This document shows, piece after piece, positions 44,784 through 58,000 of a stretch of DNA of 64,000 nt. The translations under genes and the position numbers were made by a program. Within the stretch, counting starts at the first letter, position 1. Each line of letters starts with the position of its first letter. Under the pieces are notes generated by a model. It searched no databases. It was not told the DNA's origin and saw nothing but the letters and a program-made list of their open reading frames with translations. The stretch is from Drechslerella dactyloides (taxonomy: Eukaryota > Ascomycota > Orbiliomycetes > Orbiliales > Orbiliaceae), in NCBI GenBank assembly GCA_020064725.1, contig JAGTWJ010000011.1:1-64000 (forward strand). Reading direction: 5' to 3'.

Positions 44784-47117
44784 TGCTAACTGGGGGTCAT
44801 GGCGCTGCCGATTCCGCCATCCAGCATTGACATCTCTCATCTATCATCAGATCGTCACTCAATTCGGGATCCATGTCTCAGTCGCTATTATGGCGATCAC
44901 CAGCGCGGGCCATTGATACCAGCTCATCCATCGTAAGGCTGTTTCTGACTTTGCATATTAAAGCTTGATCCCTGCTTCATTCGCTTAGTCTTCAGCTGCG
45001 TTCGATCGAACGTGAGCGTCGCGCGTCCCCGTCCTGAAACATTGATAACCACTACCAGCCGGATAATTCCTCAAATCTAAGGCGGATATATGGTGTTTAT
45101 GCATTGCATCGTTGCTTGCGGGTCCTCGTCCTCGCCGGAAACGGGCTGGTTCGCGAGCGCTCGAGCAACCAATGTGCAAACACCAAAATGCAATGGAGCG
45201 ATAAAATCGCACTACCACTGAATGCTGGTTCGATGAAGATGCGGAACTGAGAAATCAAGGATCTATCCCAACCGGCTCCAGGCTTGAAACACGAACCTGC
45301 CTTCGGCTAGTCATCTACACCCGAGGAGATAAAAGGAGGCAACACCTCCAGATTATACTTAAGTTTTCCTCGGATTAAAGGCGTCGCAGCTCTGGACCTC
45401 AGGCTGCCAGAACATCCTTTAGTACATGTACAGGTACATACATATACAGGGTTACAGAATATCATTTATTAGTTCTACCTCACAACAGAACTACGTGAGG
45501 CAAAATCACGATTCAGATATAGGTTGACCCCTGTGGCAGGCTGGCGTGAAGTATTATACAAATGCATTAATGGTCGTTTTCGCAAGACGCGCCCTGGTAT
45601 GTATTTATGCTAGTATGGGATACTCGGTTAGCAACATCTGGTGAGCATGTGGGCAACGGATTGGCCACAGTGCGATCGATGATAGCAGTTAGGTTCTTTA
45701 GCAATGGGCTTGCTCATTGTTATATACTTGGTATTCTGGGGGGTTGGATTGAGAGAATGCTTCTGTTTTCGTTGAGTAAAGTAGAATTGGAGCATTAGCT
45801 CGCACGGTCTCTATCGGCGGAAGTTTAGAGCCGAATTTAACACTATTAACAAAAAATACTTCAGATACGTGCGACTTGTTGACGATCACACGGCATTCTC
45901 ATCCCTGCTTGTACATGCACCAAGCTACAGAATGGGATTTCGGTTTTCTCGCCTAGAATTTTAGCCATCTTTTCCAACAAGGGAACAAACCCGTCTATCG
46001 TCGGAAGTAGAACAAAATAGTATGCATGTAGCTGATAACCCATTGGCATTCCGTTGTAAATATAGGCGCTCGTCGCTGCGGCCGAATCGCACTCGCGTAG
46101 TAAACGGCATAGCTCAGGAAAGCACTCGCTTATAGAAACCCATTCAAAGCATAGCACATGAGAAAGCACCGATTTATACGCTCAGATACTAAGATCTGAA
46201 ATAGCCTACTTACTTAACCATGGATTGAATGAAGATACTCGAGAATCGGGTCTACGAATGAGTTACTTTGGTTTCTTGTGAGTTGCGAACCGTGTCTATA
46301 GACTGGTATGTAAGATAAATCTGTAACGGAAACCTTGATCGAATCCACTGACTATCTAAGTAAGTACTTACCTAGATACTTACACAAATATTAAATTTCA
46401 ATTTTTTGATGTATTTGAAGCGTGTAAATTAAGACGCGTACCCCGGACGACATGCAGAAACACGTTTTTGTGCCACCCTTGTTGATTGCGTCATGGCGTT
46501 AGCCTTCCGAGGTTTTCCGCCTTGTCAAATGTGGAGGTTTACTTGATCCGTCAGCCTAGCTTCCCGTGCGATCTGCAGCTCTGTCAAGCCGTTGATGCAG
46601 TCCTATCCGTATTGCGACTCTGTTGCCGCTTGCGGATGGAACAAGCGATGTCCTCAGCCCAGCTGTCTCTGCCCAGTTGCGCTCCAGCTGGACTCGATAT
46701 CAGGATAGTCTTCCACCCGGAAGCGGGCATAGACTAAGCGGGAATACATATCCTTGATTCAAAGAGCAGATGGCTGAGAACATCTGCCAAAATGCAGCTC
46801 AGCGGCAGGTACCTATGCATCTGGAAACGCGGGGCGCAATATGTATGCGCTCAGTGACCCGATTGCGACCGCATTTCCCCACTATGAGCAAGGTCAGTGG
46901 GGGGGACGCTTTCATGAAGAATTCTTCAGGGCATAGATTAGCTGAGTCTCGGTCTCGAAGCTAGGTGCATCGGCCCTTGTAATTGATTGTCTATATATAA
47001 GTTCGTCTCAGGCGATCGAGGGTGGCATGAGCTTTTCACGAGTGTATAAAGATGCGCTCATAGTTGCTAGTTCTCCGTTCAATTATCAGCAGCCACGTCG
47101 CTACTGCTCACCCTCTG
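44784..47117. other. Gene-poor region upstream of the STAND-TPR gene
   Basis: No gene is supported. An ORF at 45861-46169 (minus; GYQLHAYYFVLLPTIDGF...) reads like coding sequence but has no recognised family or exon partners, so it may be a fragment. AGTAAGTACTTACC-type palindromic sequence lies near 46360. A TATAAA-like element is present near 47045, about 70 bp before the start codon of the next gene. Confidence 0.45.
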
Positions 47118-50100
47118 ATGTCTTCGAGTTTTCTCAGATACTCTTCAATGGCTACTGATAAAGTTAATGGCAAAAGTACGAGTTCCGACCGCAGACCTTA
47201 GCTTTGACTGCGTTATAATCACGACAGATCACGCGCTAACTCGGTTATATATGGTTTTACAGTGTCGGGCCCAGAGACGGCGGTTTCACCATCCGGTGGC
47301 AATGCTAGCTTGAAAGCTGCGGCATCAATTTCCAGCATTAGTTCTGTTGACTCTATCCCCGATATATCTGCCAACGGATCTATTGAGTCTTTGCTCCAAA
47401 CTACCGGCGGAAGACCTCAAAGTCGCCCACCGATGCCGATATATTCAAATTTGACCAGCGAGCAGGATCTGACAGCGAAAATAAAGGGCTCTGGCCGCTC
47501 TTTAGAAACAATGGTAGAAATCACCAAGATGACGAACGGGGCTGTTATTGGAACTACGAAGGAGATGAACAGTTATTACGATTCTGCACCGAAATACCAG
47601 TTTCCTGCAACCGCAGCCCAGCCAAAAATCCTGGACCATGTGGAAAGAAGCAGGTCTCTGTTCCAGAAGTGTCGCCTAGAACTTGGTCAGAATGCGGACA
47701 AAGTTCTCAGAGGGTGCCAAAATCTGGACAGCTTCAGAAGGTTCATCAACGCGCAGAGGCTTCGTGATATGCCGGACGAAGGAAGTATCTGGGATAATAG
47801 TTTACGCTGGGCTCTACAATTCGGGGAGAGATTAGAAATCTTTGCACACCAAGCTTCGGTTTTTTTCCCAGGGAGTAAGCAGATCTCAGAGAATATCCTA
47901 GGCTGTTGCAAAGCCTTACTATTGGTAAGAGATATATACACCCTGAAGACCTCTTCTGGCATTCTGATCCCGATGAATCACTAACAAAAGGTATGTAGGT
48001 TGGATCGCGTAATGTATACGCCCTACAGAGATTCTTCGATGAGCTATGGGGAATCGCCGATACATTGGAAGTCTTTGAACCACACAGAGACGTCTACGCA
48101 TCATCAACCGACTTGCAACTCATTATGGCGGCTATCTATTGGAACATCATAGAACTTGTTGTTTGCGTGACAATATGCTATCTCGGCCACAGCAGTACGT
48201 GGGAGATCTATCCTTTCGTGTATTCTGTAGGCTAACCAGCTTTCTAGTCACCCCCGATACCATTACAGAATGTGAAAATCATATCACATTCATTATGAAG
48301 GTGTTTGTTGTGAATAAGGAAGCTTTCCAGCAAGCCGTGTGGCTCTATCGCTTAAGGGCATCCCCAATTGTGCAAGGTTTGATACCCTTTACCGTTAACT
48401 AGCCGACTCGAGGCGATGGAATCTATGAGGTCCAAACTGATTAAACGTGATAGGTGCTGGCCCTGTATCCATCACGGAGTTAAAAGTCTGGCTTCGACAC
48501 GGCGTCGTGGAGCCACCATGGCCTACAATCTGCGAGGGCACGTGCACATGGTTCGAAAGGACTCTCTCTTATTTCAAGAGCAGCGATGACCAATTGCTTG
48601 GAATTTTCGGGAAGAGGGGCTGCGGTAAGACGATGTTAGCGTCCTGGATTGAAGATCGATTGAGAATACACAGACAAGATATATTGTTGCATTATGCTCT
48701 CGGTAAGGCCCGTCCTCTTCTTTCAGCCTGTGAATGCATATCCACTAATCCGCTTTCCAGATTCAAGTACCCAGTCAGGCTCTTCGCCTGTGACGATGCT
48801 CAAATCGTTACTTCTTCAACTTCTCGATAAAAATCTCGGAAACGTGTCTTTTTTCAAACGAATTGCCGATATCTACATTACCACAACTTCGAAGCGCGGC
48901 TCCATTGCGGAGAGGGAGCTTGAAGCTGCTCTTTGGGAAGTATTTGCTGATTGTGCAAGAATGCCTAAGAGGATCAACATGGTTATCGACGGATTGGATC
49001 ACATCAATGGTGGTTCTAAGAAAGCGGAAGAGGTTGTTTCAAGAATACGCGGTATAATCGACATGGCGAACAAGAACTCGGTGAAATGCATCTTCACATG
49101 TACTCCATTCGAGACTCCCATTCCGGTTAAATTTACAGCTCTTACTATCGACGAGGCAAATATTCGGTACGACATCAAAATTTATGTCTCAAAGACCCTG
49201 TCAGAGTTCTTAGGCGCCTCGAATGTTGCGACGAAGGAACGCCAGAACATCGTTGATCTGCTGAGCACAAAAGCAGACGGATCTTTCCTGCTGGCAAATT
49301 TGCTCATTCAGACAGTCAAACGGGGCAGAAATTTGGCGGAAATTTTAAAGATACTGGGCAACTCGGGCTCCTCAGGTCTGGCCGGCTTGTTGGATGCTCT
49401 TCAGGCGACAGCCGACTTCGGAAATCCGGACACTATGAGGATTATCTCTTGGCTTCTTGTGTGTGAGGAGCCACTGTCTGTGTTGAACGTCCGAGAGTTG
49501 TTGGAGATCAACTGTTCAACGGAACAGCCACCTATCCGGGCACCTCGGTTCAAGTGGGATATCGAGAAGGATATCATTCAACAATGTGGCTCACTTGTGG
49601 TGGTGGACAGAAACATCGTTCGCTTTGCTCATCCCGCTATTAAAGAGCATTTTTGGAACAGCACGCATAAGGACAAAAGACTACCTAGTCCTCGAGATTG
49701 CCATTCCGAGGTTTTATTGAGCCTCCTTGGCTACATTGCTACCGCAGAAATTCCCAATTCGGCAGGGTCGGGGTTCAAGCCTGTCTCTACGGAACTTGTA
49801 CAGTCAGCATTACAGCAGTATGGTCTGATGAGCTACTGTATTCGAAACTGGCTCTTCCATTTCCGCGAATCAAGTTTTTACAGGGAAAGGAAAATAACTA
49901 CATCACCTGCCCTAATCTCGACCTTTCCTTCATCACAGCTCTTCCCGCAGTTTGAGTATGCGCTTTGGGTCACCGACAAAGCTCCTGAGGCGGATTTCTT
50001 GTTGGCCTCACAAATTCGACAGACCATTCTAATGAATGTGCCGTCTACGATACAGTCTCTAATCAACCTAGCAAATATCCGAGTGGCTTTGGGACAACCG

Positions 50101-53100
50101 GCTGCGGCGCTTCAAGTTTGCTATGAAGCGTGGAAGCTTAGCCAAACCCTATTTGGAAATTATAGCCGACAGAGCTTCGAAATATCGTTGCTATTCTCAT
50201 CCATGAGCAAGCAGCAGGTTGAGGTCGAAGCTGGCACCGAAATTTACGACTGGATGATCTCTTATTATCAAAGCCAACAGCTCGATCTCACAGATGAAAT
50301 CATCGATATTGTGAAACGCCTAGGATCGTACCTTTCGAGGAAGGGCAAGTCCGAGGAGGCCATGACTCACTACCGCTGGCTCTGGGGCATTTGTCGCCAA
50401 AAGGGCGGGGAGACTGACACTCGGTCTTCAGAAATTCTGGACCTTATGGCAACAGTTGCCGAGAAAACACCATCATCCACGGAGTACTTGGACATCTGTG
50501 TCTCACAATTCAAGGTAACAGAGACAAAGTTGAAGCCATGGGATAAACAACGCACGCGGGCCGCTATTAGGTTAGCACTGGCCTACGACTCGTGTGGAAA
50601 GTTCTCCAATGTGTCTGAGACCTTTGACGCTGCGATCAAAAGCCTGACTTCATCACTATCGAGCTGCCGAAGTGAGGAAGTAATAATCATCCACGAAGAG
50701 CGAGTCCATCTCATAGTCGAGTTCGCTACCTTCTATTCGCGAAAGTCTCGACGGGACAATGCTGTACTATTGATTAAGCAATTTTGGGGGAAGTTCCGGC
50801 AGGACGTTCGCAACATCCGAACTCATACTGTTGGCTTCATTGAACGCTTGCTTGCTTTGGGAGAGATCATGGAGTCCTTGGACCTTCTGGACGAAGCTGA
50901 GGATCTCTATGCCTCATTGTGGAGCTACTTCAAGCAATCGTCAGAGCTCATGATTACCGACTTTGCTTTCAAAGTCGGTAGCAAACTAGCCAAGCTGCGG
51001 AAGAAGAGTCATAGGAGTCCCAAAGAAGAAGAGGAAGTCTTGAAGGGACTGGTTTCCATTCTTAACTCAAGCACCATTAAGGAGCTGACCAGTATCGGAC
51101 TCGATTCTTTTATCCAGCTCAGTCAATTTTACGAGGACTCTGGTGACTGGACTCAAGCTACGGATGTTTCTCGGCAAGGCCTCGAAAGATTGTGGCCAAA
51201 CCTCCTCTCTAATACAGATCTGAAAGGCCTAACTCTACCGCAGAAATTTATCGAAAAGGGCATCAAATTAACTTATCAGCTGGCCTTGAGTCTCTCGAAG
51301 AAAGGAGATATCAATCAAGCTTGCAACCTCTACAGATTGGTTTTCGTCGCTTGCCAGAACACTATCATTCCAAACACTGCCCCGAGAGTTGTCACTGCCT
51401 TCCAGAAATATTGTTCTTTCTGCTATAGCCACGGTCGCACCACTGAAGCTATTGACGCTTGCGAGCGGTACTTTGAGGCATTGGCGAAGAATCCTGGCCC
51501 CTCTAATGCAAGTACCGTTGACATTGGTATTGAACTCGCGGGAATGTATCTCAAGGCAAAACGGCGGACCGATGCTATTACCATCTACAAACGGCTTTAC
51601 AGTGCACTAATATTGACTACGTTCAGCTTCCGGACTCTAGCTGTTGCGGCCGCTTTGTCAGTAATATATGAACAAGAGCCTGCTCATGTCCCAGAGAGGC
51701 TTGAGTTCTACGCATCCTTCTGGGATAAGCTCATGTCGAGTTCTCAGTTGGATTTCACACCTGACTCCGCATTAGTCTTCAAAATGTACCAGATTTACAG
51801 ATCTCATATTGAAAAATCCGGTCGCGAACGTGCCAATTCCGACATCACCAAGATCACTCAACAGCTTCTCGTTCACTATCGTGAACGTACAGGCGAAAAG
51901 AATCCATTTTACTTCAAGGTGCTGCTCTCTTACGCCCAATTACTGGAGCAAGATAAGAGTAAATCAAAGGATGCCATAAGAGAATACGAAAAGTTGCTTG
52001 AGTTGGCGCTTCGGGCGGGAGGAACAACAGAGAATACTGCCAATATTCTTCTGATCCAGCAAAATCTAGCGAGATTATATATGCTCGACAAGAGTACTGA
52101 AACAAAAGCTGGGGAGCTCTACAAGAGCTTATGGGAAGAGTTCAGGGTAACTTACGGACTTGGAAACCATCTAGCCTTGGGGGCTCTCCGCCGGCTCGCG
52201 CAATTCTACTGCAACCAAAATGACTCCGCCGCCGCCACTACCTTGCTTCAAAACACGATCATTGGGATTCTTTCAACCGAGACGAATGAACGAGTGATGT
52301 TCGATAGCGCAGTTGCGATCGCAAAGATGTTTATCCTTCTTAAAATCGCCGATGTTGGAACTAGCTTTGTGAGGCAGCTACGCAAGTACTGTCTGATGAG
52401 TCAAGCAGAACGCCAGGCATTCGATGCCAAGGATCCACGATTCTCCAAGTTGGTATTCAGGAACTTTAACAACCTCATGACGGAGCGAAGATATCAAGTG
52501 TTCTTCTCTGCGTTCGAGACAGTTCTTAGGAAAGGCGGCAATATCGAAGAAGAGGATCTGTACACCGTGGTCATAGGCGCGGTGTTGCAAGAGTCGGAGT
52601 TCTACATGGCGTGGCTCGGAGCTTCTAAATTCGGTGAGAGACTCGATATCATTCTCGCTTCAGGCGCCCGGTTGAGAGCTTTCTTGAAGGCTCAGGGACG
52701 CGAAGAAGAGTTCAAATTCGTCGAGAATGATCTATGGGCTATCTTCAAACGAGAATTCAAAACTTTCGGACCGGATACGCGAAAGACCGGCATCGAGCTC
52801 AAGTTCTCTGAGGAGATGCTCCAAGAATTCTTCAAGGAGTGCTTGGACCTCTTCGGGAATTTGGACCAGAAGGAATCTGTCTCTCTGGTTGATGTTGGCT
52901 TGAAACGGATAGAGGCAACAATTCAAGAGGGCGACATTGATGCGGCATTCATCCTGGCAGTCTGGACGCACAAGTGCATGACCGAGGAGAACAAGCTGGG
53001 TAACGTATTCCGCTTGCTATTCCTCATGACCTCCGAGAAAGTCAAATCGAACCCGAATGAAATCTTGCGAAATGACATCACAAAATTCAGCCAGCTCATC

Positions 53101-53916
53101 TTGCAAGACATACTAGCAACACAAGGCGGGGTTGGTATATCATGGGTCTCTGTTGATCTCAAAGACCTTCATCGACTGCTTGCCCTCTTGGGAAGCGAGG
53201 GCCGATGGGACTTTATGTTGACCATCCTTGAGCAATTATGGGACTGCAGGAATAGCTATGACCATATCTGGAGTCCACATTTGGTCACCACGATCGGTCG
53301 TCGGCTCTGCGATGTTTACATGAAGCTAGGGATGAAAGAGGAGGCCTTGCGGCTGGCTGAACGTATCTACTACAACTACGGACGAGTGTTCGGCTTGTTA
53401 CATCCCGAGACGCAGATTCTCTGCACAGCGTTGAGCAAGATTTATATAAGCTGTGGGTACTATCCGAAATCCATCGCACTAAGCGAGAGGCTGCTACGTA
53501 CTTTGGCCGACCCCACAACCCGGGGTGTTCTCTCAAAGGAGCAAGCAACAGGCGTCATCTTCAACCAGCTTAGCTTCTTAAAGTACTCCCACGAGAAGAA
53601 GGGCGGATGGGTGAACCCTGATGCGATGGTACCACTAATCAAAGAACTGGAGTCTGTTTACTGGATGAAGAGTTCGCAATGGAACGAGCTCGCTGACTTC
53701 AAAGCCTGGTCTGGTAAGAGTTTACCAAAGGACGAAACACCTTTTAACTGGCAGCCTCCATTAATTTGGGGGATCATGGATGACGGTCCGGTCAGAGGCA
53801 GCCCGACTACAGCTTCGAGAGACGGCGACGAGGATGCCCCGCCGCCATTCTCTCCAAAAGAACAGGAATACTTTGATTTTTCGCGATCCTCATTTGCATC
53901 TTTGTTCGAACATTAG
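47118..53916 (+). CDS. STAND-type P-loop NTPase with long TPR-like array (2149 aa)
   Basis: Six exons keep phase throughout: 47118-47175, 47263-47924, 47999-48194, 48248-48376, 48454-48702 and 48761-53916. Introns are 53-87 nt, with CTAAC or CTAAT branch sites in four. The ATG at 47118 is taken as start; one at 47148 is also in frame. Residues 1-345 form a Ser-rich then helical N-terminus of unknown type (ELWGIADTLEVFEPHRDVYASS). GIFGKRGCGKTML near 400 is Walker A and INMVIDGLDHI near 507 Walker B. The winged-helix-like region includes FAHPAIKEHFW. From about 860 to 2080 there are many TPR-like helical pairs (QPAAALQVCYEAWKL, KSKDAIREYEKLLELALRAG, KEEALRLAERIYYNYG). This is the NLR-like plan of signal-transduction ATPases, where nucleotide switching and repeat-based sensing drive oligomerisation. 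The effector output is unknown. Confidence 0.88.
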
Positions 53917-55051
53917 CACCAACATACATGTGCATGTCTGTTTGTCAAGATCTTGTTAACGTATAACTGCAAGCTTGGTGTCTGCGTCGGCTCTACATGC
54001 ACTCCTCGAGCCTGTCCTCCTGTTTTTCTTGCTATTTAGCTGTTCAATTTATGTTTCATTAAGCGCCGATCTCAAGATGTTTTTGATCATGTATTTATCT
54101 TTGAATCAAATTGGACATTCGCCACTATAATTATATAACTAAGTAGCTTGTAACATCTTGCGTGAAGGATTCTATAAAGAAAGGCCTTACGCCAGTCTCA
54201 GAGCGCTGAATTCAGAAATAATATTTGTGCGACGATAGAAATTAGCTAACCAAGGTTAGAACTTTTGCTCGCTCTGATCTGATCAGGAAATTACTTTCTT
54301 TCTTGAGCAAGCTTGCAAATCTTAAGCTTTGTTTGTTTGATAGCGCCTTTGTTTGACAACTCTTAGCGGATTCCTGCAGTCGTTGATATATTCGTCTCGA
54401 AGTCTGGGTATTTCTGCAGATACAAGGGCCGGATTGGTTCGTCAAGATGTAGGCTTCCGTGGTGTCTGTGCCACAGGATCATTTTCAGGCACCATTTGCT
54501 GAAGGATATCATGCGCCAGCAAGCTTGCAAGGCTGACAGCTTCCCGCAGGCTGTGGAGGCGCCAATCACCGAGCAACGGTGGGCGACGAAGACGCGATAC
54601 GATTCGCGCCGCTGTACTTCACGTCGATGGTGCCATCGATCAGGCGAGATTAGACTGAGCTACAATCCGTCCAATTTACGCTCGGCGGTCGCTCATCCGG
54701 CGGACAGTGCAAAAGCCGTCAGTTTACCAGGTAAGCACTTAGAGTATTTAAGTACTACTTACTTACTTACTTACTTACTTTCTTATTTCCCAACACCCAT
54801 GTTTCCCAACTTCACTCAACAACCACCTTTCCATCAAGCGTAACAGCACACAGTGCCGACAAGCAGCTTTTCTAGTCAAGCCTTTACGTTCAGCATCATC
54901 TCTGATCGCCAGCGAATAGGTACTCCCCCTTACCACCTTCAAACATTACCGATACTAACTGCCTAGGCGCCTAGTCAGCCCCGGCACTGCTATCAAGCAA
55001 ACCTCTCGACCTCTCGACTTCTCTAGCTTTGTAACTCGCTTCCTCGCAACT
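53917..55051. other. Intergenic spacer before the giant gene
   Basis: No gene is supported; ORFs at 54242-54569 and 54496-54843 have no motif. It contains an (ACTT)n microsatellite at 54757-54781 and pyrimidine-rich sequence from 54840 to 55040, typical of fungal promoters and leaders. Confidence 0.5.
54757..54781. repeat. (ACTT)n microsatellite
   Basis: About six perfect tandem copies of the tetranucleotide ACTT lie roughly 270 bp before the giant gene. Length is likely to vary between strains. Confidence 0.9.
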
Positions 55052-58000
55052 ATGGAGCAATCAGAAGTGCTTCCTATCGCATACGAAGCAGTCTTCAATC
55101 ATATCGTCCTGCCTTCTCAGCTCCCAACCAAAGAGGACAACGATGTCGATGCTATCGCTACCGACCTGCTCCAGTTGGCCACGATGGCAGTCCGCGATCT
55201 CCGCGACATCGTCTATGATCGATACTATCCCCAGCTTTCCCTCGTCTACCAGTCCTTGGCCAACTACAAAATGGTCTGTGTCAACGGCGTACTCATCAAG
55301 CAGGTACTCCTCCAGCAACTTCGCGGCCTGGAATTGAAGGAACAACTCATTCTCCACATCACAAAGCAAAATGCCGCTATTCTCGTACGGCGGGAAGTCG
55401 GGTATGGCAGATTTGTTTCCTCGATATTCATTAGTTCTATAACATGATAACTAATGTGGAGAAAACTTTATTATCTGCAGTCCAAACGGTGATGCGGTCA
55501 CATTCGAAGCTTTCGAAGCTTCGCCGACTTCTCAGAAAGCTCTCGAAGCCGAGTCAGCCCTGGCATGGGACTTCCCTGGTATCGCTGTCTCCGTTCCCTA
55601 CTCGACTTTCAGTCAGACAAGTTTTCAGGATGAGCTTGTGACATTCCTCGAACAAGCAAGCAAAGAATCTATCAAACGGTTCGCCGCGACTACCGCCAAA
55701 GCTGCCTCAGGAGCCTGGGAGAGTCGTGACACCGTTGACCCAAGTCTGATCACCAGTTTGTTCATGACAATACTAGAGGCGGCCGGCACTCGCATATTTC
55801 CCGCGCCTCTACAGAAGAGAGTCCGTGACGAAGTCTCTTGGTCCGACGGAGTGAACCCATGGAGAAGGAACCCAATCTGGCTCATTCTCAGAGTCGCTAT
55901 TCACAAGCACCTGCAACTACTTCTCGGCGCAGAAGCAGGCACTATCCAGTACAAGTTTCTTAAGTGCTGGCTGCTCGAGGGGTTCCTTCGTGGTGTCTTC
56001 CAGGTGACCCACGCTGAGCGTACCACCATCCTGAAAGCAAAGCTGTGCCGTCGAATGGCCAAATTGGAATTTGAAAAGTCCAATGCGCCAGAGAGGCTTC
56101 GGATTACCTACCAATATTTCATCGACAAGTTAAGCGACAAAATCAAAGCGTCGGTAGCCCTCGTAGATGACAATATCGCCGATATTTGGCAGCAATATTG
56201 CAAGCGGATGGAGAGGCGCGTAGTCCCACTCCCGCGCCGAGCGGAACCAAACGACACAAGCCTTTCGCTACCAAACAGCAGTGCCTATCTCTTCAACATC
56301 CTCAACAGTCCTCAGATGAACTTCAAGATGACACAAACGGCCAACGGATCGTACAGACGCAGCGAGATACCAAAAGACGGAAGGAAAGACTTCGCCATAT
56401 TTGCCGATCAATATTACAAATTATTCTCGACAGAAGAGAATCTTCGCTACATTGAGAATAGCTATCGACATACCGCCGACCCTTCCGAAGAAAAGTGTGT
56501 CAGGTTGTCACGTCAGCTCAACAAATACTTGGACAGTTTGGCGGGACTTTGCCAGGGGATGTCTGGCCCATTTTCAGAGGCTGTTTTGAACGTAATGGAT
56601 CTTTGGATTGCCATTGATGGCTACGCCGTGCAAAGATTCCCCCTCTTGGCCGAATTTCACCCATTGTTCACACCCGAGATTCTCAACGCCCTACACATCG
56701 AAAATGCTCGTGATTTTGAACGTTTGCAACGGATCGGTGAACACTTGAAAATGCGCGTCCAAGGCTCCGTCGACTACACGTCCATCTTTGCCGATCCTCG
56801 CAAGGGCTGCTTTGCCGACCGTTATGTTGAACATTCACAAGATAGCGCCAAGTTCAAAGAACTGTACAAGCAAATCGAAGCCACAGCAGAGGCCGGTCGT
56901 CTACGGAAGGAGGCCGAATGGAGAGAGAAGAGCGCAGAATACGAAGCACTCAACCAGCAGATATTAGTCACTGCTTGCCAATATTTCTTATCGAATGAAC
57001 AACCTCCAGTTCAGTACCATGACGATAGGAACTGCACAAAGTGCTACCTTGAAAGAAAGGCACGCAGAGTGAAAATTACGGCACACGAACACCCTCTACC
57101 CGCAGATGTCGCTCACGCCAGAGCCGTCATATTTGAGCTCCGGTGCCCCTCAGCTTTCTCTATTTACAGAGATGTCACTTGGCGTATCCTATCGACCCTG
57201 GCTCTTCCGAGCATCCGGCCTGCCGCAGAACCTCGCCTCGTCCTCCAGTCCTACTCAGAGTTATCGACTTTTGGGCAAAGACAATCCTCTGGGGTGACTT
57301 TAGCCTCAACTAAGAAATCATTCCTCCAGACGCATCTGGCTAATGTTACGATGCCCACAACTTTAGAGAAAGTCTGTCTTCCGAATGGTCTCTCACTTTC
57401 TTATTATGACTCCGACCGAAAATGCTGGCCCGGCCGAATTCCTCTACACCCAACATTCAATCACCATTTCCCGCTACCTATCCCGGATAATTCCCCATTC
57501 ATCTCCCTTCGAATCGATCTAGACCACGTTCACCCCCCAACTTCATACGAGGTAGTTGCCAGTCAAACACGTTGCCCCGCGGGTGTAAACGTCCATGAAT
57601 TCCTCGCTTATCAAGGCCTTCTTATGGGATATAATCGAAGGCTGCCCTCTATCCTCATTGAAATGGCATCTTCTAACCTGAACTTTAGCTCTGAAACGAC
57701 AACACTGCTTGTGAAGTATCTGATACACCAGGCCGGTCCCTCTTTTCCCACGGAGCCACTTCGCGTGGTCTACAAAATATTTCAGGATGATGGCTTCTCC
57801 TCCCAGCTTCTGAACCAAATCAATGCCCGGCTACAACTTATATCATCCAACTGGCGAGAAGTTTACTGTATGGACTTACTTATCACTTTTCTTACCCGTG
57901 CCATCGACATCTGGTCCCTGAGCCCTACGACAGCTCTCCATCATCTTGACCACGCCTTGGGGATCCTCCAGAGGGTGAGGACCATGATAAAAGGATGGCT

